64,000 nt of DNA from Glaciecola sp. 33A (GTDB taxonomy: Bacteria > Pseudomonadota > Gammaproteobacteria > Enterobacterales > Alteromonadaceae): the NCBI RefSeq assembly GCF_002836745.1, contig NZ_PJAR01000037.1, positions 62,001 through 126,000 of the forward strand, read 5' to 3'. This document shows, one piece after another, positions 18,341-27,705 of this stretch (positions within the stretch are counted from its first letter, which is position 1; every line of letters begins with the position of its first letter). Both the position numbers and the translations under genes were made by a program. Below the pieces are notes generated by a model. It saw nothing but the letters and a program-made list of their open reading frames with translations. It was not told where the DNA came from and made no database searches.

Positions 18341-18706
18341 ATGAAACCATATCAAGCAACTATTTTTAACTCCGCCGTTTTGGTGGTATTCGGCCTTTGG
18401 GCGTATCTAAATGTGGCAGCAGAGTCGCGCTCTACGACGATATTGATCCCAGTGATTTTTGGCGTCGTTCTCGCATTGTTGGTTCCGTTTTTTAAAAAGG
18501 AAAACAAAATTGTTGCTCACGCGGTTGCGGGGTTAACCCTACTGATTACCATAGCGCTAATCATGCCACTAATAGGCTCTATTGGACGGGACGATATGGT
18601 TGCCGTATTTCGAGTGGGAGTGATGATGGCCGTCAGTCTGTTCGCACTGTTTGTCTACATTAAGAGCTTCATTGCAGTGCGCCGCGCGCGGCAGATTGAG
18701 ACATAG
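18341..18706 (+). CDS. small four-helix membrane protein, unknown function
   Basis: A 121-residue hydrophobic protein with four predicted TM helices (about residues 8-25, 32-50, 58-78 and 88-110) and a basic C-terminal tail (VRRARQIET). I do not recognise a named family. By eye the coding sequence uses more G and C at third positions than its neighbours, and it is flanked on both sides by hundreds of bases without genes. This hints at acquired DNA. The ribosome site is weak (GAGAG). Confidence 0.65.
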   Translation: MKPYQATIFNSAVLVVFGLWAYLNVAAESRSTTILIPVIFGVVLALLVPFFKKENKIVAHAVAGLTLLITIALIMPLIGSIGRDDMVAVFRVGVMMAVSLFALFVYIKSFIAVRRARQIET

Positions 18707-19032
18707 CTGTTAGCCGCATTGTGCACCAAGCCATCATCCCGCTTGGAGGCGGTGATCCGAGTTTAGGGCGAAAACCACAGCGTTTACAGGTAAATGCAAC
18801 GAGTTTTCATGTTTACAGTCGCTACATACGCTCCGCACAAAAACATCAAACTCGCGCTCAGCTAGTTGGTAAAGCGAGGTATTTTCTGGGCGGTGACGTT
18901 TGTATTGTGAAGTTGGCTGTAATGCCAGCAACACTCATCCTTAATTAAGCTACTTAAATGAAAGGGTGTCTGAAGTAGGCAAACTTATCGACTGATCACG
19001 AGACGGTTTTTGGCTAACCTCCAGTGACCAGT
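18707..19032. other. intergenic region, nothing recognised
   Basis: Two overlapping open frames on opposite strands (about 18721-18948) have neither a ribosome site nor recognisable motifs. No clear terminator is visible. The composition resembles the preceding small membrane gene, so both may belong to one inserted piece. Confidence 0.3.
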
Positions 19033-19704
19033 TTAGAAACCGTGATAACTCACAAATTCTTTATTATCTACTCGTACTGAGCGCACTTGATTGGCAGCAA
19101 AATTTTCGTCCGGATATCCTAGAGCAATACAAATCATAATAGCTTCGGTATCTGGTATTTGTGCGTATTTATGAACCACGTCTGATTGCATAATACCCTG
19201 GCCATTAATGACACACCCCAATCCAAGATCCCAGGCAGCTAGGACAATACCGTAAGCTAATGAGCCCAAACCAAACTGCGTAATACCAGCAGGCTCCAAG
19301 GATTTATCATAGGTCAACACAAGTGATACGGGGGCATCAAACTGACGAAAACCTCTCATCATCCAATCCATACGCTTTTCTTTATCTTCTCGCTTTATGC
19401 CCATGACTTCGAATAGTTGCACCGCTACATCAATCTGGCGTTGCCTATGCACACCGACGTAATCTTCCTTGTACGGAAAGTCACGGACATGGGGCTTTCC
19501 AGCTATTGTATCTTGCGTATTACCCTCGCGGATCTTATCCAAGACATCGCCAGTCACCGCATGCACTCGCCAAGTTTGTGTGTTGTAGGAAGAAGGTGCC
19601 CATTTGGCTGCATTTATAATTGCGTCAACCGTTTCTTTGGAAACTGATTTTTTGTTAAAACCACGAACACTTTTTCGAGACGCAGCGAATTCTGCAAAAT
19701 TCAT
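19033..19704 (-). CDS. nitroreductase-family oxidoreductase
   Basis: A 223-residue FMN-dependent enzyme. The start of the fold shows the standard RKSVRGF FMN-phosphate motif near residue 10 and AAKWAPSSYNTQTWR, with the conserved PSSYN. The C-terminal part has GLGSLAYGIVLAAWDLGLG and MICIALGYPDE, both typical. The family reduces nitro compounds, quinones or enones with NAD(P)H. The physiological substrate is unknown. It lies 42 bases downstream of the NDH-2 gene in the same direction and may be read from the same transcript. Confidence 0.88.
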   Translation of the reverse strand: MNFAEFAASRKSVRGFNKKSVSKETVDAIINAAKWAPSSYNTQTWRVHAVTGDVLDKIREGNTQDTIAGKPHVRDFPYKEDYVGVHRQRQIDVAVQLFEVMGIKREDKEKRMDWMMRGFRQFDAPVSLVLTYDKSLEPAGITQFGLGSLAYGIVLAAWDLGLGCVINGQGIMQSDVVHKYAQIPDTEAIMICIALGYPDENFAANQVRSVRVDNKEFVSYHGF

Positions 19705-19746
19705 AAGATCCTTAATACTTTTAGGGTGACGTCACGATACTTACTA

Positions 19747-21072
19747 TCAATGTAATTTTAAGTTGGGTCGTAATCTATTGTTAATTCGACTGACGAACAT
19801 GAATAACAGCGTTTTTAATTTACCATAAATAACCACTTGATGCATTCGGTACAGGCTGACGTAAACAATACGTGCTAAGCGCCCTTCAATAAACATGGTG
19901 CCGCTGGTTAGATTACCCATAAGACTCCCAACCGTTGAATAGGTCGATAATGAAACTAAGGAACCGTAGTCTACATATTTGTAATCGGTTTGCGGTTTGT
20001 TTTCATCAAGTAGTTTAATATTGTTGAATACATGACTGGCCATTTGATGGGCAGACTGCGCGCGTGGAGGCACTTTAGAGCCATCCTGCATTAAGCAATG
20101 AGCACAATCGCCCAAGGCATAGATATTCTCATCCGTGACACTGACTAATTGCGGCGTGACCACAATTTGATTAATTCGATTAGTTTCTAGGCCGCCTATG
20201 TTGGCTAAAAAATCTGGCCCTTTTATGCCTGCTGCCCATACCGACATGCGGCTGCTAATAAATCGACCGTCTTTTGTATGTAGGCCTGTTTTTTCTACTG
20301 CAGACACTGCTGTATCGAGCAATATTTCAACCCCTAATTTCTCTAACTCCCGTTTGGTAATTTTAGCAATTCTTTCAGGAAGTGCCGGCAATAGTCGAGG
20401 ACCAGCCTCGACTAAGGTGACTTTGAGTCGCTTGCTCGACAAGTGATTATAACCATATGACTTGAGTAGTTCAGAGGTTTTATAAAGCTCAGCGGCCAAC
20501 TCAACGCCGGTCGCTCCGGCTCCAACAATAGCAATTTCTAAGCTGTGATTGTTGTCGTCAGATTGTAATTTTAAAAATTCATTAAGTAACTTAATATGAA
20601 ATTTTTGAGCACTTGCAGGTGAATCTAAAAATATACAATGTTCTTTAGCACCCCCTGTGCCAAAATCATTGGTCACTGAGCCAATCGCAAAAACCAACTT
20701 TACGTATTCTAATTCTCGTGAATCGAGTATCACATTGCCGTCATCGTCTAACAACGGAGCCAAAGTGATTTTTTTAGTTTTTCGGTCAAGCTCGACCAAA
20801 CTACCTAAATGAAAAATAAAACCATTTTTATTACCTACCGACAGATAATCAACCCCATCTATGTCAGGATCGAGGGACCCTGCCGCAACCTCATGCAATA
20901 GGGGCTTCCAGATATGTGTTCGATTTTTATCTACTAAAATGACTTTGCGCGCTTTGTTTTTGTAACGTCGTCCAAGTTTTACAGCGAGTTCTAAACCGCC
21001 CGCTCCACCACCCACAATAATGATGTTTTTTTGGCTATTGTGGGCTGAATTTTGGGTTTCCAGTGTTATCAT
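19747..21072 (-). CDS. ndh: type II NADH dehydrogenase / FAD-dependent oxidoreductase
   Basis: A 441-residue flavoprotein with an N-terminal FAD motif (IVGGGAGGLELAVKLGR) and a second dinucleotide motif for NADH (AIVGAGATGVELAAEL). TWKPLLHEVAAGS-like sequence (IWKPLLHEVAAGSLDP) and ALGDCAH are diagnostic of NDH-2. It oxidises NADH and passes electrons to quinone at the membrane without pumping protons. The C-terminal amphipathic segment (VIYGKLKTLLFMFVSRINNRL) would attach it to the inner membrane. Confidence 0.9.
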   Translation of the reverse strand: MITLETQNSAHNSQKNIIIVGGGAGGLELAVKLGRRYKNKARKVILVDKNRTHIWKPLLHEVAAGSLDPDIDGVDYLSVGNKNGFIFHLGSLVELDRKTKKITLAPLLDDDGNVILDSRELEYVKLVFAIGSVTNDFGTGGAKEHCIFLDSPASAQKFHIKLLNEFLKLQSDDNNHSLEIAIVGAGATGVELAAELYKTSELLKSYGYNHLSSKRLKVTLVEAGPRLLPALPERIAKITKRELEKLGVEILLDTAVSAVEKTGLHTKDGRFISSRMSVWAAGIKGPDFLANIGGLETNRINQIVVTPQLVSVTDENIYALGDCAHCLMQDGSKVPPRAQSAHQMASHVFNNIKLLDENKPQTDYKYVDYGSLVSLSTYSTVGSLMGNLTSGTMFIEGRLARIVYVSLYRMHQVVIYGKLKTLLFMFVSRINNRLRPNLKLH

Positions 21073-21190
21073 TTATTGAGTCATCTTATATTAGTTAATT
21101 GTCAGTGTTTGTATAAAGTCGATGTTGGTTTTGCTTAGTAAATTAATTAACGAAGCTTGACTTCCTAAGTCTGCGCTTTCATTTGGGTGT

Positions 21191-22354
21191 TTACACGCTC
21201 CAAAGCCCATGATAAATCGCTACCATTTCCTCAATGCTAGGCACAATAGGATTATTTCCCGGTGAGCCCGAGGCTAATGCTTGTTTGGCCATGGTTTCAC
21301 AAACCTCAAAAAAGGACTCCTTTTCAATACCAAAATCTTTTGGTGTTGGCACATTAAGGTCATCATTAAGTTGTTGTAGCTCTTTAATAAGGAGTCCACA
21401 AGCATGCTCATCAGAATCCACGTTTGTAGCGATACCCATCGTTCGCGCGCACATAGCGTAACGCGGGCATGCACCCGCTATCGAAAATGCAGTCACACTT
21501 GGCAACAACATCGCATTGGACAAACCATGAGGGACATGAAAAAACGCCCCAATCGGGCGGCTCATTCCATGCACCAAGGCAACTGATGCATTAGAAAACG
21601 CCAAACCTGCCAACGTAGCGCCTAACATCATTGCTTCCCGAGAGACTTTGTTTTTTCCGTTGCGATAAGCTTCTCGCAAATTCGGCGCAAGCAACTTCAT
21701 TGCCGCTAACGCTTGACTGTCGCTGTACAGATTTGCTTTTTTACTTACATAAGCTTCAATTGCATGAGTTAGTGCGTCAATGCCAGTATCGGCTGTGGTG
21801 CGTGGTGGTAAGCTCAAGGTCAGCGTGTAATCGATAAGTGCTGCTGCGGGCATGAAGCCAGGACCGGCACACAGCATTTTTTCATCCGTCTCTTGGTCTG
21901 TAATAATAGTAAACTTGGTGACTTCAGAGCCTGTTCCTGCAGTAGTAGGGATCGCGATGACAGGTAAACCGGGCTGAGTTTGTATATGAGGAAACTTATA
22001 GTCCTTCATTTCACCACCCAGCGTCGCTAGCACCGCCACTGCTTTTGCACTATCAATAGGACTTCCGCCACCTAAGGCAATGATGCAATCGTAAGGTTCG
22101 CTTTTGACTTTTTCCAGCGCTAGTATAATTGAGGCGACTGTTGGCTCAGGTATTGTATTGTCAAATACATCTGGCAATTGTTCAGAATCGTTAAACTGCG
22201 CTAATAGGGCCTGAACATAACCGAGTTCAACCATGGTTTTATCGGTTAAAATAATCGGACGATAACAACCCAAACTGTTAATAACCTCCACTACTTTGCT
22301 TGCTGCATCTGCGCCAATTTGAAGAATTCGTGGGAGTACAATTTGTGTCGACAT
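21191..22354 (-). CDS. iron-containing alcohol dehydrogenase
   Basis: A 387-residue group III alcohol dehydrogenase. The NAD site shows ALGGGSPIDSAKAVAVLA and TTAGTGSEVTKF. The metal ligands are the Asp and His in DTGIDALTHAIEAYVS and two His in VHGMSRPIGAFFHVPHG. Length and motifs match YiaY/FucO-like enzymes that interconvert alcohols and aldehydes. The substrate cannot be assigned. It has its own upstream region and appears monocistronic. Confidence 0.9.
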   Translation of the reverse strand: MSTQIVLPRILQIGADAASKVVEVINSLGCYRPIILTDKTMVELGYVQALLAQFNDSEQLPDVFDNTIPEPTVASIILALEKVKSEPYDCIIALGGGSPIDSAKAVAVLATLGGEMKDYKFPHIQTQPGLPVIAIPTTAGTGSEVTKFTIITDQETDEKMLCAGPGFMPAAALIDYTLTLSLPPRTTADTGIDALTHAIEAYVSKKANLYSDSQALAAMKLLAPNLREAYRNGKNKVSREAMMLGATLAGLAFSNASVALVHGMSRPIGAFFHVPHGLSNAMLLPSVTAFSIAGACPRYAMCARTMGIATNVDSDEHACGLLIKELQQLNDDLNVPTPKDFGIEKESFFEVCETMAKQALASGSPGNNPIVPSIEEMVAIYHGLWSV

Positions 22355-22538
22355 AAGCGCCCTTATTAAACTTGGTCATCATAATCTGAGTATAATTGTG
22401 AATGACATTATTGATAACATCAAAGATGTAAAACTACTATTAATAATATCTCGTTAAGATGAAAGTATTAGCTCAAATTTATTCATCAATGTCTTGCTCA
22501 AGCATAGCCGAAGACCCTAGGTGCGCATTCTAATACCC

Positions 22539-22991
22539 CTATCGATTGCGCCCTAAGTTTTCATAACTCGCTACCCAGTCTCCGCTTAATAATGCGCTTG
22601 GTAATATAGCTTCAGCGATGACGCGCTTTCCACGTGTATGCAGCATATTGTTCAATGTCTCTTAGTTTTCCTGTTTTTGTGGTTGTTTCAGAGACCGATT
22701 TTATTTGCTCAAAGTTGGCCTCAACCCACAAACCGAAATCTCTAGCTTGGCGAGCGCTTTCAAAAATAAAAACAGGGGCTCTTTGCATCGCATCATCAAC
22801 AACCCTGACTGTCGCACCTGCGCGACTCCAATAAAGTTTTCAATATTACCCGCTGTTACAACAGGATCGAATGAGTAACTACCGACATGCTCTAATGACG
22901 TATCACATTTATCTTTAACAAAATCGCGACGGACTTTAGCCGTATTATGGGTATGATCGTTATCACTATCTCTGGGGATGCGCGCTGACAT
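22539..22991 (-). pseudogene. decayed hydroxymethylglutaryl-CoA reductase gene
   Basis: From ATG 22991 the minus strand reads SARIPRDSDND..., then HVGSYSFDPVVTAGNIENFI and GVAQV. This is the N-terminus of class I HMG-CoA reductase. The next expected part (PIGIAGPL and the following ~90 residues) is missing. In another frame the match resumes as VRVVDDAMQRAPVFIFESAR, QARDFGLWVEANFEQIKSV and TTTKTGKLRDIEQYAAYT. A further frame shift leads to RVIAEAILPSALLSGDWVAS and a stop near 22539. The catalytic C-terminal half is absent. An internal deletion, at least two frame changes and truncation make a working enzyme impossible. Confidence 0.88.
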
Positions 22992-23199
22992 TATTATTCT
23001 CATTTAGTTAACTTATTGTCGACCTAATTATAAATATTGTAACGGGAGCAACTATTATACATATCTATTCGCTTGTATTTAACAACTAATAAGGCATTCT
23101 CTGTAACAACTTATATGAGTCCTTTATAAGGGCCTTACACAGCATTTAACCGTCCTTGCTGCATCGCTTTACAGAGGCCAAATCAGCTTGTATCCCAAT

Positions 23200-25551
23200 T
23201 TACTCATTAGTGTATTTTGAATCTTGTAATAGCTCTATAATTTTATTGCTGAGTATGGATTTGGTGACCGGTTTAGATAAATATCCATTCATGCCAGCTT
23301 CAAAACATTTTTCCTTGTCGCTCACCATGGCGTTGGCTGTTAATGCAATGATCGGAATATTTTTTACTTGTTGATATTTGTCATCTTGACGAATAAGACG
23401 TGTGGTTTCAAAGCCATCGAGTTTTGGCATTTGACAATCCATTAAAATAAAATTGTAGAAGCCAGCCGCTTCACTATTTAATTGCGCTAGCGCTTCTTCA
23501 CCATCATTTGCTAAGGTACAGGTGATGTTTAATTGGGCAAGTAAGTTCTGGATCACAAGCTGATTTATATCATTGTCTTCGGCGACTAAAGCATGGCAAT
23601 TTTGAAATAAGTGGCCGGATATGTTGTCGGCATCCTCATTTTTGACTGTTGCATCATTCAGACTTAATCCGTCGCATATACCGAAAGGGATACTAATAGT
23701 AAAATTGGAACCTAACCCAAATTCGCTATCTACATTGACACTCCCCCCCATCAACTCAACTAATTTTCGAGAAATAGGTAGCCCTAATCCTGTGCCTTGT
23801 GCTCTGCGTTTAGCGCTTGAATCTACTTGTTCAAAGGGGTCAAATAAAACAAGCAGTTTATCTTGCTCTATGCCAATACCTGTATCAATTACTGAGCAAA
23901 CAAAGTTGGCTTGCTCTGGTGTTTTTTTGTTAAGTCGAACACGAACGCTTATTGAACCGGTTGGGGTGAACTTAATCGCATTCCCTAATAAATTGTATAG
24001 TATTTGTTTTAACCGATGGGGGTCGCCAACAAATAGTCCTTTTTCCATTCCCGCTGACAAATAATCAAGTTTAAGGCTTTTTTCTGCTGCTCTATGTTTA
24101 AAATCATTAATTAATTCTTCAACTAACGTTAGCAGATCAAATGGTTGATTAGTGATACTAATTTTACCTGCTTCAATTTTAGAAAAGTCGAGTATATCTG
24201 TTATAATACTAAGTAAATGATGTGAGCTGCTATTAATTAATCCTAGGTAATATTGACGCTTATCTTGACTTATTTGATTAACCTCAGCATCGTCTAATAA
24301 CATGTCAGTTAGCCCAATCACACCGGAAATTGGGGTTCTAATTTCATGACTTATATTTGCCAAAAATGCGCTCTTTTGTAAGTCGGCTGCTTTTGCTTTT
24401 TCAGCCATTTTTTCAGCCAATTGGGCGCTATGTTGAGCTCGTTCACTAATTGCTTTTAACTCATTTTTTATACGGTTCGATTCCGTCAGATCAATATTAA
24501 CACCAGTGACTTTAATTGGGTTGTTATTGACATCATAGATACAGGCTGCCATGCCCAGCACGCTTCGAATCTCACCCGTATCAGTGATCACTCTAAATTC
24601 ATGGTTAAAGTAAGAATGGCTTTTTAATGCCTTTGCAAATGCTTTTTTAGCTGCGTCAAGATCATCAGGGAAAACCGAGTTGCTCCAATCTTTAAAACAA
24701 CCTTTGAATGAATCTCGACTACATCCATAAATTTCAAATAATCGGTCATCCCATATTAAATGGTCATTGTCTATGTCGTAGTCCCAGACCCCAATTTTTG
24801 CGGCTTTGAGCGCAAGAATGATGCGTTGCTCAAGCCCTTGTCGCAATATTTCATCCTCTTTTTGCATGGTGAGATCTTTGAATGTTCCAAAGTTTCTAAC
24901 GACGCGCCCATTAATGACTTCTGAAAAACCAGTGGCATTAACGATTAAATTTTTGCCTTTATTGGTAATAAAATTTAAATCAGTTGAGTAGGACTCACCC
25001 GTTTTTTCTAAATTTTGTAATGCGCGAGTTAATGTTGGAATTGCGTCTGGATGATAAAACTTAATACCTTCTTCGAGTTTAGGTTTGAAAGTAAGCGGAT
25101 CTGTTTCGTGAATACGATGAACATAATCAGACCAATACAACTGGCTTGTATCTAAATCAATTTCCCAATAACCCGTATCGGTCACGGTTTCTAGTGCAGT
25201 AAAGGCTGAATTAATTCGTTTAAGTTCAGAAGTATCTTCGCCTATTATATAGGATTCGCCCGAATTTTCGTCTCGATTAAACTGCCACTTAAACCAAAGG
25301 TAACTGCCATCTGCTTTGGATAATCGGTGAGTATAGTGTTGATTATTCGATTGCTTTTTTGTCAATATTTCAGCAATATGTTCTTTATCATCTGCATGGA
25401 ACAAGGAGACAAAACTGCTGCCAAGAAAGACATTTTGACGAGAAGCCGTTACCTTTGATGCAAAAGGATTAGCGTAGTCTATTATATGTTTGCGATTACA
25501 TCTGAAAAATATATAGTCAATATTTTCAAAAAACGTTGAAGTTGCTAACAT
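23200..25551 (-). CDS. hybrid sensor histidine kinase with PAS domains
   Basis: A 783-residue cytoplasmic protein with no TM helix. It has three PAS/PAC units (about residues 5-110, 115-235 and 240-370), a short coiled coil, a HisKA domain with the phospho-His in SHEIRTPISGVIG, a HATPase domain (NLLGNAIKFTPTG, DTGIGI, GTGLGLPISRKL) and a C-terminal receiver (VAEDNDINQLVIQNLL; phospho-Asp in LMDCQMPKLDGF; switch LTANAM). Such kinases often pass phosphate through an Hpt protein, and none is encoded nearby. The signal sensed and the output are unknown. It stands alone. Confidence 0.92.
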   Translation of the reverse strand: MLATSTFFENIDYIFFRCNRKHIIDYANPFASKVTASRQNVFLGSSFVSLFHADDKEHIAEILTKKQSNNQHYTHRLSKADGSYLWFKWQFNRDENSGESYIIGEDTSELKRINSAFTALETVTDTGYWEIDLDTSQLYWSDYVHRIHETDPLTFKPKLEEGIKFYHPDAIPTLTRALQNLEKTGESYSTDLNFITNKGKNLIVNATGFSEVINGRVVRNFGTFKDLTMQKEDEILRQGLEQRIILALKAAKIGVWDYDIDNDHLIWDDRLFEIYGCSRDSFKGCFKDWSNSVFPDDLDAAKKAFAKALKSHSYFNHEFRVITDTGEIRSVLGMAACIYDVNNNPIKVTGVNIDLTESNRIKNELKAISERAQHSAQLAEKMAEKAKAADLQKSAFLANISHEIRTPISGVIGLTDMLLDDAEVNQISQDKRQYYLGLINSSSHHLLSIITDILDFSKIEAGKISITNQPFDLLTLVEELINDFKHRAAEKSLKLDYLSAGMEKGLFVGDPHRLKQILYNLLGNAIKFTPTGSISVRVRLNKKTPEQANFVCSVIDTGIGIEQDKLLVLFDPFEQVDSSAKRRAQGTGLGLPISRKLVELMGGSVNVDSEFGLGSNFTISIPFGICDGLSLNDATVKNEDADNISGHLFQNCHALVAEDNDINQLVIQNLLAQLNITCTLANDGEEALAQLNSEAAGFYNFILMDCQMPKLDGFETTRLIRQDDKYQQVKNIPIIALTANAMVSDKEKCFEAGMNGYLSKPVTKSILSNKIIELLQDSKYTNE

Positions 25552-26145
25552 TCTGCTCTCTTATTTTTTACGTAAATGTGAAAAGTTTTGCGAACCTTAA
25601 ACCATTAATAAATTTCAAATGAAGCGAACAGATCTGACTGTTCTAAGGAACTAGACTTTAGTCTAATTTATCTATTCAAGTAATATCAACCCTTTGAGAA
25701 ATAAAAGATATCGATTTGTGCTCTTAACATGGTATTTAATAGATAGTTTAGGCTCATTTGTGTATACCCACTCATTTGTATAAGTGTCGTCATTTACGTA
25801 TTTGTGAGTTATCCAGCGACCAAATATCACTGGGTTTTATTAGTGCTTTTGGGTAAGACACATTTGGCTAAGGTGATTCTGGACGAAGTTGCGAAGCTCA
25901 GGCAGTAATAAAAATAATCTCAATATAACTATGATGCTGCGCTCGACAATAGGGACAGACATAAATCAATTCAATAACGCTTTATTTAACTTAATTCCTC
26001 TATTATTTTTGATATCGACAAGGTTTCAAGAACAGGTAGAGTGATATGTAATGCGTTGTATGCAAAAATAAAACTGACGGGCATGCAAAAAATAGGGATC
26101 GACCTTTATGGATCACGAAATGGTTTTCTTTAGAAGCTCTAAAAA
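25552..26145. other. 594-base intergenic region, promoters expected
   Basis: This separates the divergent histidine kinase and the solute-binding-like gene, so it must hold both promoters. I see no gene and no convincing palindrome. A short frame MQKIGIDLYGSRNGFL ends just before the next gene and is not a signal peptide. Confidence 0.4.
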
Positions 26146-26940
26146 ATGATAATTAAAGAAAAAAAAATACATTTTTGGAATGGCAATAAATCGGCAACTA
26201 GGCGCAATTATGAGAAGCAATTACTGACTTTATGCTTGCAAGAAGCAGGCATAACCGATGCTGACATTATAGTTGATGAATGTGATTATCCAGTCGCCGA
26301 GGATGAAGGCAATGTTTTCTCTAACGGTTGCGATTTATTAGTCAGTGTGGCTGGTAATCAAAAATTTTCAGGTAAGCCCACAACTATTATTGAGATACCT
26401 GTTTGCCGAGGTGTTTTAGGACATCGCTTACTGGTAATACCGCAAAAACAGGCTGAGTATTTTGCAAACATTAATAATATCCACCAGTTACAGCAAATGA
26501 CTATTGGCATTCCTGCCACTTGGGCTGATGCTGATTTGTTCAGGCATAACGGTTTTACTGTGTCGGAAAAAGGCAGCTTAGACGATCTTTTTATGCGTTT
26601 ATTAGACCGAGAGTTTGACTATATTGCCTTGGGGGCTAATGAGATAGAATCAATTTTTGAGCAGTTTAACGGTGAAAAGAAAGGACTTTTACTAGAACCA
26701 ACTATTTTAATCTACTATTCACTACCTCTGGTTTTTTACATTCACCCTCATAGACAGGACCTTGTCAGTATAATTAAAAGCGGTTTAACAACAGCCATAG
26801 CGAATGGAAAACATGAATCGTTATTCGAAGAGCACCATCCAGATTTAATCAACCGATTAGCTTTGCGGACGCGTACAGCGTTTCGATTAACTAATCCATA
26901 TTTACCGAGTCAGTTGAAAAATTTTCGCCCTAAATTGTGA
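26146..26940 (+). CDS. periplasmic-binding-protein-like protein without signal peptide
   Basis: A 264-residue protein with the two-lobed pattern of extracellular solute-binding proteins of the SBP_bac_3 type (KQLLTLCLQEAGITDADI, then PVCRGVLGHRLLVIPQ, MTIGIPATWADADLFRHNGF, LMRLLDREFDYIALG-like and YYSLPLVFYIHPHR). Alteromonadales have many such stand-alone proteins. It starts directly with MIIKEKKIHFWNG and lacks any signal peptide; in-frame stops lie immediately upstream. It is therefore either cytoplasmic or has lost its leader. There is no ABC permease nearby. An 8-bp repeat array begins three bases after its stop codon. Confidence 0.7.
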   Translation: MIIKEKKIHFWNGNKSATRRNYEKQLLTLCLQEAGITDADIIVDECDYPVAEDEGNVFSNGCDLLVSVAGNQKFSGKPTTIIEIPVCRGVLGHRLLVIPQKQAEYFANINNIHQLQQMTIGIPATWADADLFRHNGFTVSEKGSLDDLFMRLLDREFDYIALGANEIESIFEQFNGEKKGLLLEPTILIYYSLPLVFYIHPHRQDLVSIIKSGLTTAIANGKHESLFEEHHPDLINRLALRTRTAFRLTNPYLPSQLKNFRPKL

Positions 26941-26942
26941 GG

Positions 26943-27060
26943 TTTTTAAGTTTTTAAGTTTTTAAGTTTTTAAGTTTTTAAGTTTTTAAGTTTTTAAGTT
27001 TTTAAGTTTTTAAGTTTTTAAGTTTTTAAGTTTTTAAGTTTTTAAGTTTTTAAGTTTTTA
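26943..27060. repeat. 8-bp tandem repeat TTTTTAAG, 14 full copies
   Basis: Fourteen identical copies of TTTTTAAG run from 26943 to 27054, followed by a partial TTTTTA. There is no sequence variation between copies. The array lies directly after the stop codon of the gene at 26146 and before a hairpin, in the convergent gap with the lipoprotein gene. Perfect copies suggest recent expansion by replication slippage. Confidence 0.97.
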
Positions 27061-27110
27061 TAAAGTGTGTGCTTTTTATCGTAATGTCAGCAACATTTTT
27101 TTCTGATATT

Positions 27111-27140
27111 AAACGACCGAGTTGTTTATCTCGGTCGTTT
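27111..27140. terminator. hairpin, likely bidirectional terminator
   Basis: An 11-bp perfect stem AAACGACCGAG / CTCGGTCGTTT with an 8-base loop lies between two convergent genes, 27 bases before the end of the lipoprotein gene. T runs are short (TTT) on both sides, so termination may be partial. Confidence 0.75.
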
Positions 27141-27167
27141 GATCAAACTAAAGAGCTTGTTTTTTAC

Positions 27168-27689
27168 TTATTCAATGGCCTTATTTCCTAAGTTGTCAAT
27201 CACATCTTGTGCGTGATAGCTGTCGTCGTTGGGCTTCATACCTTTACCCATTCTAATATCTAAAACCGTATGCACCTCTTTGCGATCGTTCTGTGAGCTT
27301 AACGAAATAGACGCGTCCATTTGGCTCGACGGTCGCTGATAAGTATCGCATGTGAGCAAACCGCACTGCCTTACAGTTTGACGATTTTGCGATAAGCCAA
27401 CACTAGCCGCAGGATGCATTTTTGTTGATTCTATAAAGGTTTCTTTACTGGTTACTAGAAACCAGTCAAAGCCTTCTTGTTGGGTTAATTGCGCAGACCT
27501 TAATAAAGCAAAATCGGTCGCGTCGGCGACGCTGTTAGAATATATTTTAAATTGTACTCTGTATCGGTCTTCTGATATTTTTTGCTCGCTATGGCCTACG
27601 GATCCGTCAGTCGCTGCGCGATAATCTGGTTTTGATGTGCAGCCTGCTAGCAAGATCGTTATAGATAAAAAAATCATGATTGTTTTCAT
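27168..27689 (-). CDS. small lipoprotein, CC0125/CC1285-like
   Basis: A 173-residue protein with a lipoprotein signal (lipobox LLAGC, Cys17). The mature part has GYSE-like sequence (VGHSEQKISEDRYRVQFKIY), VADATDFALLRSAQLTQQEG and FDWFLV, which fits the CC0125/CC1285 family of envelope lipoproteins of unknown function. It follows the anti-sigma gene by 16 bases in the same direction, so it is probably the third gene of the sigma operon. A role in the envelope response governed by that sigma factor is an inference. Confidence 0.75.
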   Translation of the reverse strand: MKTIMIFLSITILLAGCTSKPDYRAATDGSVGHSEQKISEDRYRVQFKIYSNSVADATDFALLRSAQLTQQEGFDWFLVTSKETFIESTKMHPAASVGLSQNRQTVRQCGLLTCDTYQRPSSQMDASISLSSQNDRKEVHTVLDIRMGKGMKPNDDSYHAQDVIDNLGNKAIE

Positions 27690-27705
27690 ATTTCACCTCG
27701 TTTGG

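Noticed and set aside
18707-18760. Possible integron attC-like site after the small membrane gene
   Set aside because: GTTAGCC resembles a core site, but no complementary inverse core and no stable imperfect hairpin could be traced.
26943-27060. CRISPR array or replication iterons
   Set aside because: Units are 8 bp and contiguous, without spacers; no cas or rep gene nearby.
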